The translations under genes and the position numbers were made by a program. Under the pieces are notes generated by a model, which saw only the letters and a list, made by a program, of their open reading frames with translations, had not been told where the DNA came from and made no database searches. A DNA stretch of 32,171 nucleotides from an uncultured Sphingorhabdus sp. (GTDB lineage Bacteria; Pseudomonadota; Alphaproteobacteria; Sphingomonadales; Sphingomonadaceae): positions 1 to 32,171 of the forward strand of contig NZ_CALMSV010000150.1 of NCBI RefSeq assembly GCF_937872355.1, read 5' to 3'. Each line of letters opens with the position of its first letter. The stretch's first letter is position 1. Shown here in pieces: positions 9,897 through 17,195 of the stretch.

Positions 9897-10636
9897 GGGT
9901 AAATCGCCCTAACGAAATATAACCCCTCAGGGGGCGCATTCAGCGCAAGCGCGGCGCGATCTTTTGCCTCCAATGCGGATTGCAAATCATCCGCACTCCA
10001 GCGCCCCATGCCGACAAAGGCAAGGCAGCCGACCATCGATCGCACCTGATGGTGCAGGAAACTGCGGGCCGCTGCCTCGATCAGCACATGCTCACCCTCG
10101 CGCCGCACGTCCAGCCGGTCGAGCGTCTTCACAGGGCTATCCGATTGGCAATGCGCCGAACGGAAAGTGGTAAAGTCGTGGAGGCCGACAAGGCGCTGCG
10201 CCGCTTCATGCATCGCATCTGCATCGAGCGGCTGCGGTACTTTCCATGCCCGATGCGCTTCCAGCGCCAGCGGTGCGCGACGGTTTGCGATCCGATAAAC
10301 ATATTCGCGCCCGATGCAGGAAAAGCGCGCATGCCAATCATCGGGAACGGTTTCGCAAGCGAGGATGGCAATCGGCTGCGGTCGTAACTGCGCATTGATG
10401 GCTTCCATCAAGCGAAAGGGTTCGATATCCTTCGCCAGTTTGACATGTGCCCGCATCGCCAGCGCATGTACGCCGGCATCGGTGCGCCCGGCAGCGTTTA
10501 GTACAGCTTCCTCGCCGGTCACACGGCCAATCGCTTCCTCGATCGACTGCTGCACCGACGGGCCATGCCCCTGCCGTTGCCAGCCCATAAAGGGCGTGCC
10601 ATCAAATTCGAAGGTAAGGTAGAAACGGGTAGTAAA
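9893..10636 (-). CDS. truA: tRNA pseudouridine(38-40) synthase TruA, start codon unclear
   Basis: About 247 residues of TruA homology. The catalytic Asp is in [22 protein letters not shown] and [13 protein letters not shown] are typical core motifs. TruA makes pseudouridine at positions 38-40 of tRNA anticodon stems. Homology begins at [15 protein letters not shown], but the codon where ATG is expected is TTT (10636-10634). The nearest recognised in-frame initiator upstream is TTG at 10744, inside fmt, which would add about 36 unrelated residues. The first internal ATG (in PFMGWQRQ) would cut the first strand of the fold. The annotated span is therefore the homologous part. The stop overlaps the stop of the convergent amidotransferase gene. 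Product identity is secure; the start is not. Confidence 0.85.
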   Translation of the reverse strand, partial: FTTRFYLTFEFDGTPFMGWQRQGHGPSVQQSIEEAIGRVTGEEAVLNAAGRTDAGVHALAMRAHVKLAKDIEPFRLMEAINAQLRPQPIAILACETVPDDWHARFSCIGREYVYRIANRRAPLALEAHRAWKVPQPLDADAMHEAAQRLVGLHDFTTFRSAHCQSDSPVKTLDRLDVRREGEHVLIEAAARSFLHHQVRSMVGCLAFVGMGRWSADDLQSALEAKDRAALALNAPPEGLYFVRAIYP

Positions 10637-11535
10637 AGGACGTTGCCCGCCGGTATTTTGTTCCCTCGCAGAAAATCCGGGAGGGGCATTGCGGGTTTTC
10701 CGGCGCGTTGGATGATGGTCGGGCGGATGGCGGCGGTTGCACAAGCGATTACCAGTTCGTCGTCGATGGTTATGCCGCTTGTTCCGCCAGCTTCAACGAT
10801 GTCAGCAGCCAACACCCGATACCGCTCGCCTTGATACTCAAAAAATGCCCCTGGAACCGGGTTGAATGCACGGACCTGACGTTCGACGGCGACGGCGCTT
10901 TGGTTGAAATCCAGCCGAGCCTCGCTCTTTTCGATTTTCCGGGCATAGGTCACGCCCTCTTCAGGCTGCGCAACCGCTGGATGGTTGTCGATATCTGCCA
11001 GCACGTCGACCATCAGCTTGGCACCCAGCCGCGCCAGTTCATCGGTCAATTCGCCAGCAGTTTTGCGATCGATCGGCGTCCGCGCGGTGGCGCGTACAGG
11101 TCCGGTATCAAGTCCGGCCTCCATCTGCATCACCATCACACCCGTTTCTGCATCACCGGCCAATATTGCGCGCTGCACAGGCGCCGCGCCGCGCCAGCGT
11201 GGAAGGAGCGAGCCGTGGACATTCAGGCAACCATATTTAGGCGCGTCGAGAATGGGTTGGGGCAACAGCAGGCCATAGGCCGCAACGATTGCCGCATCGG
11301 CATCCAATGCCGAAAACGCAGCCTGTTCGTCAGCGCCTTTGAGCGACACCGGCGTGCGCACTTCCAGCCCCAATTCCACTGCACGTGCATGCACGGCTGA
11401 GGGCGTCAGCTTCTTACCGCGATTGGCTGGGCGGGGCGGCTGCGAATAGACCGCGACCACATCATGTCCCGCATCGACCAGCGCGTTCAGCGTCGGCACG
11501 GCAAAATCCGGGGTCCCCATGAATATCAGGCGCAT
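10519..11535 (-). CDS. fmt: Methionyl-tRNA formyltransferase with read-on C-terminus
   Basis: 338 residues from ATG 11535 ([14 protein letters not shown], the standard Fmt N-terminus). The formyl-transfer domain shows [21 protein letters not shown] and LDTGPV; the C-terminal OB-like domain ends [14 protein letters not shown] at about residue 300. Fmt formylates initiator Met-tRNA using 10-formyl-THF. Alphaproteobacterial Fmt normally stops right after PAGxVL. Here the frame continues for 38 residues of unrelated sequence ([10 protein letters not shown]...), which is truA DNA read in another frame, so the two genes overlap by about 118 bp. Divergent from recR with 42 bp between the starts. Confidence 0.92.
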   Translation of the reverse strand: MRLIFMGTPDFAVPTLNALVDAGHDVVAVYSQPPRPANRGKKLTPSAVHARAVELGLEVRTPVSLKGADEQAAFSALDADAAIVAAYGLLLPQPILDAPKYGCLNVHGSLLPRWRGAAPVQRAILAGDAETGVMVMQMEAGLDTGPVRATARTPIDRKTAGELTDELARLGAKLMVDVLADIDNHPAVAQPEEGVTYARKIEKSEARLDFNQSAVAVERQVRAFNPVPGAFFEYQGERYRVLAADIVEAGGTSGITIDDELVIACATAAIRPTIIQRAGKPAMPLPDFLRGNKIPAGNVLLLPVSTLPSNLMARPLWAGNGRGMARRCSSRSRKRLAV

Positions 11536-11577
11536 CCAAGTCTTTCCTTTTCGGCAAAGGCCCCTAATGCTCGCGGC

Positions 11578-12174
11578 ATGGCATCGCAAGAAATAGACGC
11601 ATTGGCACAGGCATTGTCGCGGCTTCCCGGTCTCGGCCCGCGCTCGGCCCGCCGCGTTGTTCTTCACTTGATGAAAAAGCGCGAGACGGTGTTGCAGCCC
11701 TTGCTTCGCGCGCTCGAAATGGTTGAGGAGCGGCTGAAGACCTGTTCGACTTGTGGTAATATCGATACCAGTGATCCTTGCGGCATATGCGCCGATCCCC
11801 GCCGCGATACCCGCGCACTGTGTGTCGTAGAAGATGTGTCGGACCTGTGGGCACTTGATCGCTCGCGTTTGTTTCCCGGCAAATATCACGTTCTAGGTGG
11901 TCGGCTTTCTGCCTTGGACGGGGTACGGCCCGAGGATCTCAATATTGATGGTCTGGTTGCGCGCGTGGCCGAAGGCGGCATTGACGAGGTGGTGCTAGCG
12001 ATGAACGCCACGCTGGAGGGGCAAACCACTGCTCATTACCTAGCCGAGCGGCTGGAAAGCTATCCCATCCGCCTGACACAACTGGCGCATGGTGTCCCCG
12101 TCGGCGGCGAACTTGATTATCTCGACGAAGGCACTTTGGCGCAGGCGTTACGTGCCCGTCGTCCGGTCGGTTGA
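11578..12174 (+). CDS. recR: Recombination mediator protein RecR
   Basis: 198 residues, the usual RecR length, from ATG 11578; the in-frame extension upstream runs into fmt on the other strand. Domains in order: helix-hairpin-helix ([19 protein letters not shown]), four-Cys zinc finger (CSTCGN...DPCGIC) and Toprim domain ([15 protein letters not shown] onward), with the C-terminal [20 protein letters not shown] signature. RecR works with RecO/RecF to load RecA on gapped DNA. Closely followed by def (31 bp gap), so the two are likely co-transcribed. Confidence 0.96.
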   Translation: MASQEIDALAQALSRLPGLGPRSARRVVLHLMKKRETVLQPLLRALEMVEERLKTCSTCGNIDTSDPCGICADPRRDTRALCVVEDVSDLWALDRSRLFPGKYHVLGGRLSALDGVRPEDLNIDGLVARVAEGGIDEVVLAMNATLEGQTTAHYLAERLESYPIRLTQLAHGVPVGGELDYLDEGTLAQALRARRPVG

Positions 12175-12205
12175 CGCTGGCCCAACCAGCCCCTATTTTA
12201 GCGCT

Positions 12206-12763
12206 ATGGCCATATTACCGATCCTCGAAGTGCCCGATCCGCGGCTCAAAACCATCTCGACCCCCGTCACCGAATTTGACGAAGGGCTGAAAAAGCTCGT
12301 CGAGGATATGTTTGATACGATGTACGATGCGCCGGGCATCGGTCTCGCCGCTATTCAGGTTGGCGTGCCGAAACGTATATTGGTGATCGACCTGCAGGAA
12401 CCTGCAGAACATGACCATGGGCATGGCGAACATTGCAACCATGATCATGAAGTCGTTCGCAATCCGCGTATCTTCATCAATCCTGAAATACTTGATCCTT
12501 CCGATGAGCATTCGACTTACACCGAAGGTTGCCTGTCGGTGCCGGATCAATTTGCTGAGGTCGAACGCCCCGCCGCAATCCGTGCCCGCTGGCAAGATCT
12601 GGATGGCAAGGTGCATGAGGAAGAGATGGAAGGCCTGATGGCCACCTGTCTTCAGCATGAGATGGACCATCTCGAAGGCATTCTCTTCATCGACCATCTG
12701 TCGCGCCTGAAGCGTCAGATGGTGCTGAAGAAACTGGAAAAACAGCGCAAGGCCGCTGCCTGA
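12206..12763 (+). CDS. def: Peptide deformylase with a His-rich insertion
   Basis: 185 residues from ATG 12206. All three PDF motifs are present: [10 protein letters not shown] (motif 1), EGCLSVPD with the metal-ligand Cys109 (motif 2) and QHEMDHLEG with two His ligands and the catalytic Glu (motif 3). It removes the N-formyl group that Fmt adds, so fmt and def in this block act in one pathway. Residues 69-81 between motifs 1 and 2 form an insertion with six His and one Cys ([13 protein letters not shown]). This is unusual for a PDF and could bind or buffer the catalytic Fe/Zn; that function is speculation. Confidence 0.95.
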   Translation: MAILPILEVPDPRLKTISTPVTEFDEGLKKLVEDMFDTMYDAPGIGLAAIQVGVPKRILVIDLQEPAEHDHGHGEHCNHDHEVVRNPRIFINPEILDPSDEHSTYTEGCLSVPDQFAEVERPAAIRARWQDLDGKVHEEEMEGLMATCLQHEMDHLEGILFIDHLSRLKRQMVLKKLEKQRKAAA

Positions 12764-12788
12764 TCTAACCATCTGGGAAATAGCAAGC

Positions 12789-12809
12789 CTCTCGGAATGA
12801 AACCGAGAG
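12789..12809. terminator. Hairpin between convergent def and crotonase genes
   Basis: A perfect 7-bp inverted repeat, CTCTCGG (12789-12795) and CCGAGAG (12803-12809), with a 7-nt loop, lies in the 92-bp gap between the def stop and the crotonase stop. There is no clear T-run on either side, so it may be a weak or Rho-assisted bidirectional terminator. Confidence 0.4.
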
Positions 12810-12855
12810 TTCATGTCCGCTCAGAAAGGTCGGTTGGCTATTGGAGGCGACAGCT

Positions 12856-13614
12856 TCATTTCTTCTTCGATAGAAATGTATCAAAAATCTCTTCGCCACC
12901 CCCGTCACTGGAACTTAGTTGTTCGTGTACGTGATCGAACTCTGCCTGCCAGGCGGTATCAATGTCCCGGTTCATTGATCGGTTTGTGAGCGCCTTAATT
13001 GCACGAATTGCGGATACTGGCTTTGATGCGATCTGTGCTGCAAGTTCAAGTGCGGCGTCTAAGGCGGCGGCATTCGCTATTTCATCGAACAATCCCATCA
13101 TAAGCCCTTCGCTTGCTTTGACGATCCGGCCAGTCATTAAAATATGCGTCGCTCTCGACAGGCCCACCAGTCGGGGCAGCGACCAAGTTGCATTCGCACT
13201 GCCATAGTTGACTGCAGTAACCTTGAACTCCGCATTAGGTCCGGCGATTCGGAAATCAGATGCAGCGGCGATCAAAGCGCCGGCACCGAAAGCTTTGCCA
13301 TTCACTGCGGCGATTATCGGGAGTGGATGCAATGCGATCGCTTTGAACAGCGGGTCACGTTGCACGAACGCATCGCGCATCGCTTCATTGTCAAAATCCG
13401 CCATTTCCTTGATATCAAAGCCCGCCGAAAATGCTCCCTCTCCAGCGCCTGTGATAACCAGGCATCTGGCATTTTTATCGGTTGCTGCATCGGCTAAGAT
13501 CTCCTGCAAACGTGCTGCCATGGACATAGTAATTGCATTCATCGCCTGCGGGCGGTTCAGCGTAATGGTCCAGACGGCACCATCGCTGGTATCCAGACAG
13601 ACGTCGTCGCTCAT
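12856..13614 (-). CDS. Crotonase-fold (enoyl-CoA hydratase/isomerase family) protein lacking both classical Glu residues
   Basis: 252 residues from ATG 13614, whose ATGA overlaps the stop of the upstream DUF2889 gene. The crotonase fold is clear: LNRPQAMNAI near the N-terminus, oxyanion-hole segment FSAGFDIKEMADF, and PIIAAVNGKAFGAGALIAAASDFRIA. In true enoyl-CoA hydratases the second oxyanion motif carries the first catalytic Glu (GGGCEL) and the next helix the second (PE). Here these positions read GAGALI (residues 110-115) and TA (133-134), so neither Glu is present. The product is therefore probably not a standard hydratase. Another crotonase reaction on a CoA thioester, or loss of activity, is possible. 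An in-frame extension to 13800 lies inside the upstream gene and is not used. Confidence 0.85.
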   Translation of the reverse strand: MSDDVCLDTSDGAVWTITLNRPQAMNAITMSMAARLQEILADAATDKNARCLVITGAGEGAFSAGFDIKEMADFDNEAMRDAFVQRDPLFKAIALHPLPIIAAVNGKAFGAGALIAAASDFRIAGPNAEFKVTAVNYGSANATWSLPRLVGLSRATHILMTGRIVKASEGLMMGLFDEIANAAALDAALELAAQIASKPVSAIRAIKALTNRSMNRDIDTAWQAEFDHVHEQLSSSDGGGEEIFDTFLSKKK

Positions 13615-14522
13615 ATGCCGTCTCCATGGATAGCGAGATGTAATTGCGACGAAAGACTTTGCGTCGCTGAAAGTGCGCGCAAAACGTCGTTGAGATGGGT
13701 GCACCCCATTTCCTTCGCCAGCATCTGCGGAACTATATCGCGAAGTGCGGCAATGTTCTGGCCCACGAGGCGCTGTATATTCGCAACTGCAGCCGGGCAT
13801 TCCTGATGGGGAAGAACATAAGGCGTGGCGGTCAAGGACAAAATCTGTCCATCTGCGGCATCGACCCGTGCGGTTGCGCGATATTCGTGGATTGCCTGTC
13901 GCAGCCCGTCCTGCCGCGCAGCGCTATCCTGAAATCCGGTTTCGACGAAAAGGGTATCGCCGTCGATTGACAGATCAATCCATCGCGCCCGGCGCGAATG
14001 CGGTCCCTTGATCTCCGGAAAGGCATGCCAGCCATCGGGATCTTCAGAATTGACCAACGACGGCACAATAGCCGAACTCTGCTGTTCGATATGCGGATGG
14101 CCTATGTCGCTTATCGAAGTTGAGCCTTCGGCAAAGCCAATGCACGCACCGCGCATATCGCCCTGATTGCCACCGATGCCGTGAGTATGAATCCGGTCGG
14201 CCAGTTCCCTGCTGAAACCTTCCCAGGCGAACCAGCCCCAACTTGATACCAGGGTCGCTCCCGCAAGATCGTCGAGCAGAAGATATTGTGCAATATCGCG
14301 ATCGGCTGCTTCCGGGAAAAGCCACCGAAGCGCGCTGCGCAATTGGCCGCCCGCGCGGACACCGGACAGCGCGTCGAGGCGCGCATCTTCGGGAATTGTC
14401 CGCGCATTGACCAGTTCGCGGGTGATATGGGCATTGGCTTCAATTTCGGCTGTATCCAGCACATGGAATTCGCCACCTGTATCACTGAAAATGTCCCGCG
14501 CCCGACCGATGATATGCGACAA
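13611..14522 (-). CDS. DUF2889 family protein, 5' end uncertain or truncated
   Basis: 303 residues if begun at TTG 14522. The C-terminal signature CPAAVANIQRLVGQNI...MGCTHLNDVLRAL, with Cys/His, and the N-terminal GRARDI motif are characteristic of DUF2889. Its function is unknown, but it is often found beside CoA-thioester/aromatic or steroid degradation genes. Homology seems to continue upstream of 14522 (LDLDIFWPDGREGLSHIIGRARDI), yet that open frame has no ATG, GTG or TTG before the stop codon at 14598-14600, which is the stop of the GFA gene. So either TTG 14522 is used and the protein is slightly short, or the 5' end was lost. The crotonase gene is translationally coupled downstream (ATGA). 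Confidence 0.72.
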   Translation of the reverse strand: MSHIIGRARDIFSDTGGEFHVLDTAEIEANAHITRELVNARTIPEDARLDALSGVRAGGQLRSALRWLFPEAADRDIAQYLLLDDLAGATLVSSWGWFAWEGFSRELADRIHTHGIGGNQGDMRGACIGFAEGSTSISDIGHPHIEQQSSAIVPSLVNSEDPDGWHAFPEIKGPHSRRARWIDLSIDGDTLFVETGFQDSAARQDGLRQAIHEYRATARVDAADGQILSLTATPYVLPHQECPAAVANIQRLVGQNIAALRDIVPQMLAKEMGCTHLNDVLRALSATQSLSSQLHLAIHGDGI

Positions 14523-14576
14523 TCCTTCGCGGCCGTCGGGCCAGAAAATGTCGAGATCAAGATCGTGTTCCTGCCG

Positions 14577-14606
14577 GAAAAACCAAGCGGGCTTTAATCA
14601 GCCCGC
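14577..14606 (-). terminator. Rho-independent terminator after the GFA gene
   Basis: On the minus strand GCGGGCT (14606-14600) pairs with AGCCCGC (14593-14587) across a 6-nt or shorter loop and is followed by TTGGTTTTT. It overlaps the last codons of the GFA gene and would end the acyl-CoA dehydrogenase-tetR-GFA transcript before the DUF2889 gene. Confidence 0.7.
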
Positions 14607-15002
14607 ATTTTCCGGAAATCCGCGCTGGCCTTCGGGAAGATCGACCCACGGCATTTTCGTCAACGTCCACACGCTCACTGCGGGCTTGAACGGTGTCGGA
14701 TCATCCAGCGTGCCCGCTTTGACGATAGTCATGCCATTGCCTTCGGCAAGGTCAGAGAAAATCGGCGAACCGCAGTTGCCGCAGAACCGGCGATAAACCG
14801 GATTGCCTGATCTTGTGTCGCGATCTTCATAAGTGGTGAGCTCGCCAGTAGTTGTGACGCCAGCAACCGGAACCATCAGATTGACCGAAAAGGCGCTGCC
14901 CGATTGGCGCTGGCAATTTTTGCAATGACATTGCGCAACCACGACGGGATTGCCTTCGAATTTGTAGCGTATGGCTCCGCAGTTGCATCCACCCTCAATC
15001 AT
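14598..15002 (-). CDS. GFA family (glutathione-dependent formaldehyde-activating enzyme-like) zinc protein
   Basis: 134 residues, normal for the family. The zinc ligands are visible: CNCG at residues 6-9, CHCKNCQR (the CxCxxC structural/catalytic motif) and FCGNCGS. The family is named for an enzyme that condenses glutathione and formaldehyde, but most members, including short ones such as this, have no proven reaction. ATG 15002 overlaps the tetR stop (ATGA), so it is translationally coupled to the regulator gene. Confidence 0.9.
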   Translation of the reverse strand: MIEGGCNCGAIRYKFEGNPVVVAQCHCKNCQRQSGSAFSVNLMVPVAGVTTTGELTTYEDRDTRSGNPVYRRFCGNCGSPIFSDLAEGNGMTIVKAGTLDDPTPFKPAVSVWTLTKMPWVDLPEGQRGFPENAG

Positions 15003-15652
15003 TTGGATTTCCTTTTGTTTTTCCCGTAACGGGCTTCGAAGCCATCGAACATCAGCTCCAGCGTTTCGACAAACAATGCTTCGTCTTCCGGCGCCTTGGC
15101 GAGCGCTTCGGCAAGTTTAGGGAAGCGGTTCGCATCAAATACCGGCATGGCCGGAATATGATGCGCTTCGGCGGCCGCTGCGAACAGCGATGCGCCATAG
15201 GTGATTTTTTCCAGCGCCTCGAGGATCGCCATATGATGCTCTGAAGGGTAGGGGCAGATTGCGAGTGTCGCTTCATAGGCCCCCAGCATCACATTGCGCG
15301 GGAAATAGCGTAGCATCAGCGGGGCGGCATTGGGATGGCGTAATATGGTGCGCCGTGTGGCAACGGCCAGCGCGATGGCACGCCCTTTCCACCCGGTCGC
15401 ATCGCCGCCCTCTGCGCCGACTTCGCGCAGCAATGCCCGGGCAACGAGCTGAAGCAGTTCGTCCTTGTCCTTGAAATGATAATAAAGCGACGGTGCGGTC
15501 ACACCCATGGCACGGGCGACGCCCTGGACGCTTAGTGAGTCAATGCCCTCCTGCTCGACCAGCACAATCGCCGCATCAACTGCCGCTTCTTTTGTGATCA
15601 GCGGCTTAAGCGGCCTGCCACGTTTCGCCTTGGGTCTTACCGAAGCCCCCAT
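14999..15652 (-). CDS. TetR/AcrR family transcriptional regulator
   Basis: 217 residues. A basic N-terminal arm (KAKRGRPLKPLI) precedes the TetR helix-turn-helix (AAVDAAIVLVEQEGIDSLSVQGVARAMGVTAPSLYYHFKDKDELL). The larger C-terminal helical domain presumably binds a ligand such as an acyl-CoA. It lies 15 bp downstream of the acyl-CoA dehydrogenase gene and overlaps the GFA gene, so it probably controls this operon. A candidate operator is the inverted repeat at 16916-16942. Confidence 0.93.
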   Translation of the reverse strand: MGASVRPKAKRGRPLKPLITKEAAVDAAIVLVEQEGIDSLSVQGVARAMGVTAPSLYYHFKDKDELLQLVARALLREVGAEGGDATGWKGRAIALAVATRRTILRHPNAAPLMLRYFPRNVMLGAYEATLAICPYPSEHHMAILEALEKITYGASLFAAAAEAHHIPAMPVFDANRFPKLAEALAKAPEDEALFVETLELMFDGFEARYGKNKRKSK

Positions 15653-15667
15653 GAATTCAACTTCCTG

Positions 15668-16882
15668 TCAAAGGCCAAGCCCTGCCTTGGCGATAATATT
15701 GCGCTGGATCTCGTTCGACCCGGCATAGATTGAACCCGCCCTGTCGTTGAAATATTTAAGCGGCGCAATAGCAGCCGAACGAGGGCCGGCGAATTGATTC
15801 AAATCATGCGGAATCACATTTGGCCCGCCCGGAAAGCCCGCCTGCGGTTGGAAGGCATGGCCATAAGGTCCCGCAGCTTCGAGCGCGAGTTCGGTGATGT
15901 GCTGGCTAAGCTCCGTACCCAATATTTTCATGACCGAGCCAGAAAGGCCCGGGCGACCACCGCGAGCCGCATCACTCATAGCCTTGAATTCATAGGTTTC
16001 GAGCACGTCAACCCGCGCCTGCTCCGCCGCAACCTTTGCCGCGAACGCGGGTTCATTGAGCAGCGGCCGCGAGCCCTCACTGGCCAATTCGCGCACACGT
16101 GCCAGGCGGACCTGCAATTCCGGCGCATAGGCGCTGCCGCCGCGTTCGAATTCGAGCAAATATTTGGCAACGGTCCAGCCATCGTCGATCGCGCCGACCA
16201 CATTTGTTACCGGAACGCAGACATTGTCGAAGAAAATCTGGTTCTGGATATGCTCACCTGAGGTCATCACGATCGGCGTGACGGTAATCCCGGGCGTATC
16301 CATCGGGATCAGCAGGAAGGTGATGCCCTGTTGCGGCCGGGCGAGTTGGCTGGTGCGGACAAGGCAGAATATCCAGTTCGCGACATTGGCATGCGTCGTC
16401 CAGATCTTGGTGCCGCTGCAGACGAAGTCGTCGCCGTCCCGCCGCGCGCTCATCGACAATAAGGCCAGGTCGCTTCCCGCATGCGGCTCCGAATAGCCCT
16501 GGCACCAGAAATGCTCACCGGTCAGCATCCGGGGAAGGAAATAGTCCTTCTGTTCGTCTGAACCATGGCCGAGCAAAGCCGGACCGCACATGGCGATACC
16601 CATGGGGGAAGTGGGCGGCGCCCCTGCCAGCACCCGCTCGCGCGCAAAGATGTAGCGCTGGGTGACGCTCCACTCGGCGCCGCCATAGCGTATGGGCCAT
16701 GAAGGCGCGGCCCAGCCTTTGGCGTGCAACCGACGCTGCCATTCCATCGAAAGGTCATGGTCACCATAGACGCTGGTCATCCAGCGCCCAGCCTCGCGCA
16801 ATTCGGGCGTCAGTTCGGCGTCAAAAAAAGCCCTGACTTCGTCGGTGAATGCCCTATCGGCGTCTGACCAGTTCATGTCCAT
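15668..16882 (-). CDS. Acyl-CoA dehydrogenase (FadE-type)
   Basis: 404 residues. An N-terminal helical domain (FTDEVRAFFDAELTPELREAG) is followed by the beta-barrel substrate motif CQGYSEPHAGSDLALLSMSARRDGDDFVCSGTKIWTTHA and a C-terminal helical domain ending IYAGSNEIQRNIIAKAGLGL. FAD-dependent alpha,beta-oxidation of an acyl-CoA is expected. At the YxG motif this protein has YAG rather than YEG, so a catalytic base, if present, would lie elsewhere, as in several steroid/isoprenoid-type FadE enzymes. First gene of a minus-strand operon with tetR and the GFA gene. The divergent gene at 17196 is a second, different acyl-CoA dehydrogenase. Substrate not identifiable. Confidence 0.93.
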   Translation of the reverse strand: MDMNWSDADRAFTDEVRAFFDAELTPELREAGRWMTSVYGDHDLSMEWQRRLHAKGWAAPSWPIRYGGAEWSVTQRYIFARERVLAGAPPTSPMGIAMCGPALLGHGSDEQKDYFLPRMLTGEHFWCQGYSEPHAGSDLALLSMSARRDGDDFVCSGTKIWTTHANVANWIFCLVRTSQLARPQQGITFLLIPMDTPGITVTPIVMTSGEHIQNQIFFDNVCVPVTNVVGAIDDGWTVAKYLLEFERGGSAYAPELQVRLARVRELASEGSRPLLNEPAFAAKVAAEQARVDVLETYEFKAMSDAARGGRPGLSGSVMKILGTELSQHITELALEAAGPYGHAFQPQAGFPGGPNVIPHDLNQFAGPRSAAIAPLKYFNDRAGSIYAGSNEIQRNIIAKAGLGL

Positions 16883-16915
16883 GGCAACATACCAGCACTT
16901 TTAAGCTTGCGATGT

Positions 16916-16942
16916 CAATAATCTTATACCATTTGATTATTG
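16916..16942. promoter_or_regulatory. 27-bp inverted repeat, candidate TetR operator
   Basis: Perfect 8-bp arms CAATAATC (16916-16923) and GATTATTG (16935-16942) flank an 11-nt AT-rich spacer, 34-60 bp upstream of the acyl-CoA dehydrogenase start. A TTGACA hexamer on the minus strand (16918-16913) overlaps the left arm, so a bound dimer could block a -35 box. The size and place suit the TetR regulator encoded in this operon. Confidence 0.5.
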
Positions 16943-17008
16943 CGATGATGGTGTTAGTGCTGAACGATAGACTGCCGGAATTCAGGAGCCGAATTGCGGG
17001 CGGCCTAG

Positions 17009-17146
17009 ATTGCCAATTGTCTGGAAACCGGTACGGTATGGATAAACGACAATCTGCAAAACGGGCCGCATATTCCCTTCGCCGGGGCCAAGCAGTCCGG
17101 CTTTGGCGTCGAAAATGGAAAGGATGGCCTGCGCGAATATACCTAG
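17009..17146 (+). pseudogene. Aldehyde dehydrogenase C-terminal remnant
   Basis: This stretch reads 45 residues of the aldehyde dehydrogenase C-terminus: LETGTVWIND, then PHIPFAGAKQSGFGVENG, then GLREYT and TAG at 17144. It matches the family's conserved end (GTVWIN...PFGGxKQSGFG). A stop (TAG 17006-17008) lies just upstream and the catalytic part is absent from the 16883-17008 interval. It is therefore a fragment of a deleted gene, too short to be functional, sitting 50 bp before the acyl-CoA dehydrogenase start. Confidence 0.85.
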
Positions 17147-17195
17147 CCGCGTACGGTTTTCATTCCGAAACAAAAGGTTGGTTGAGGTTGCTGTC

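Noticed and set aside
11464..11577. N-terminal extension of RecR from ATG 11464
   Set aside because: It overlaps the fmt start on the other strand, and RecR of normal length begins at 11578.
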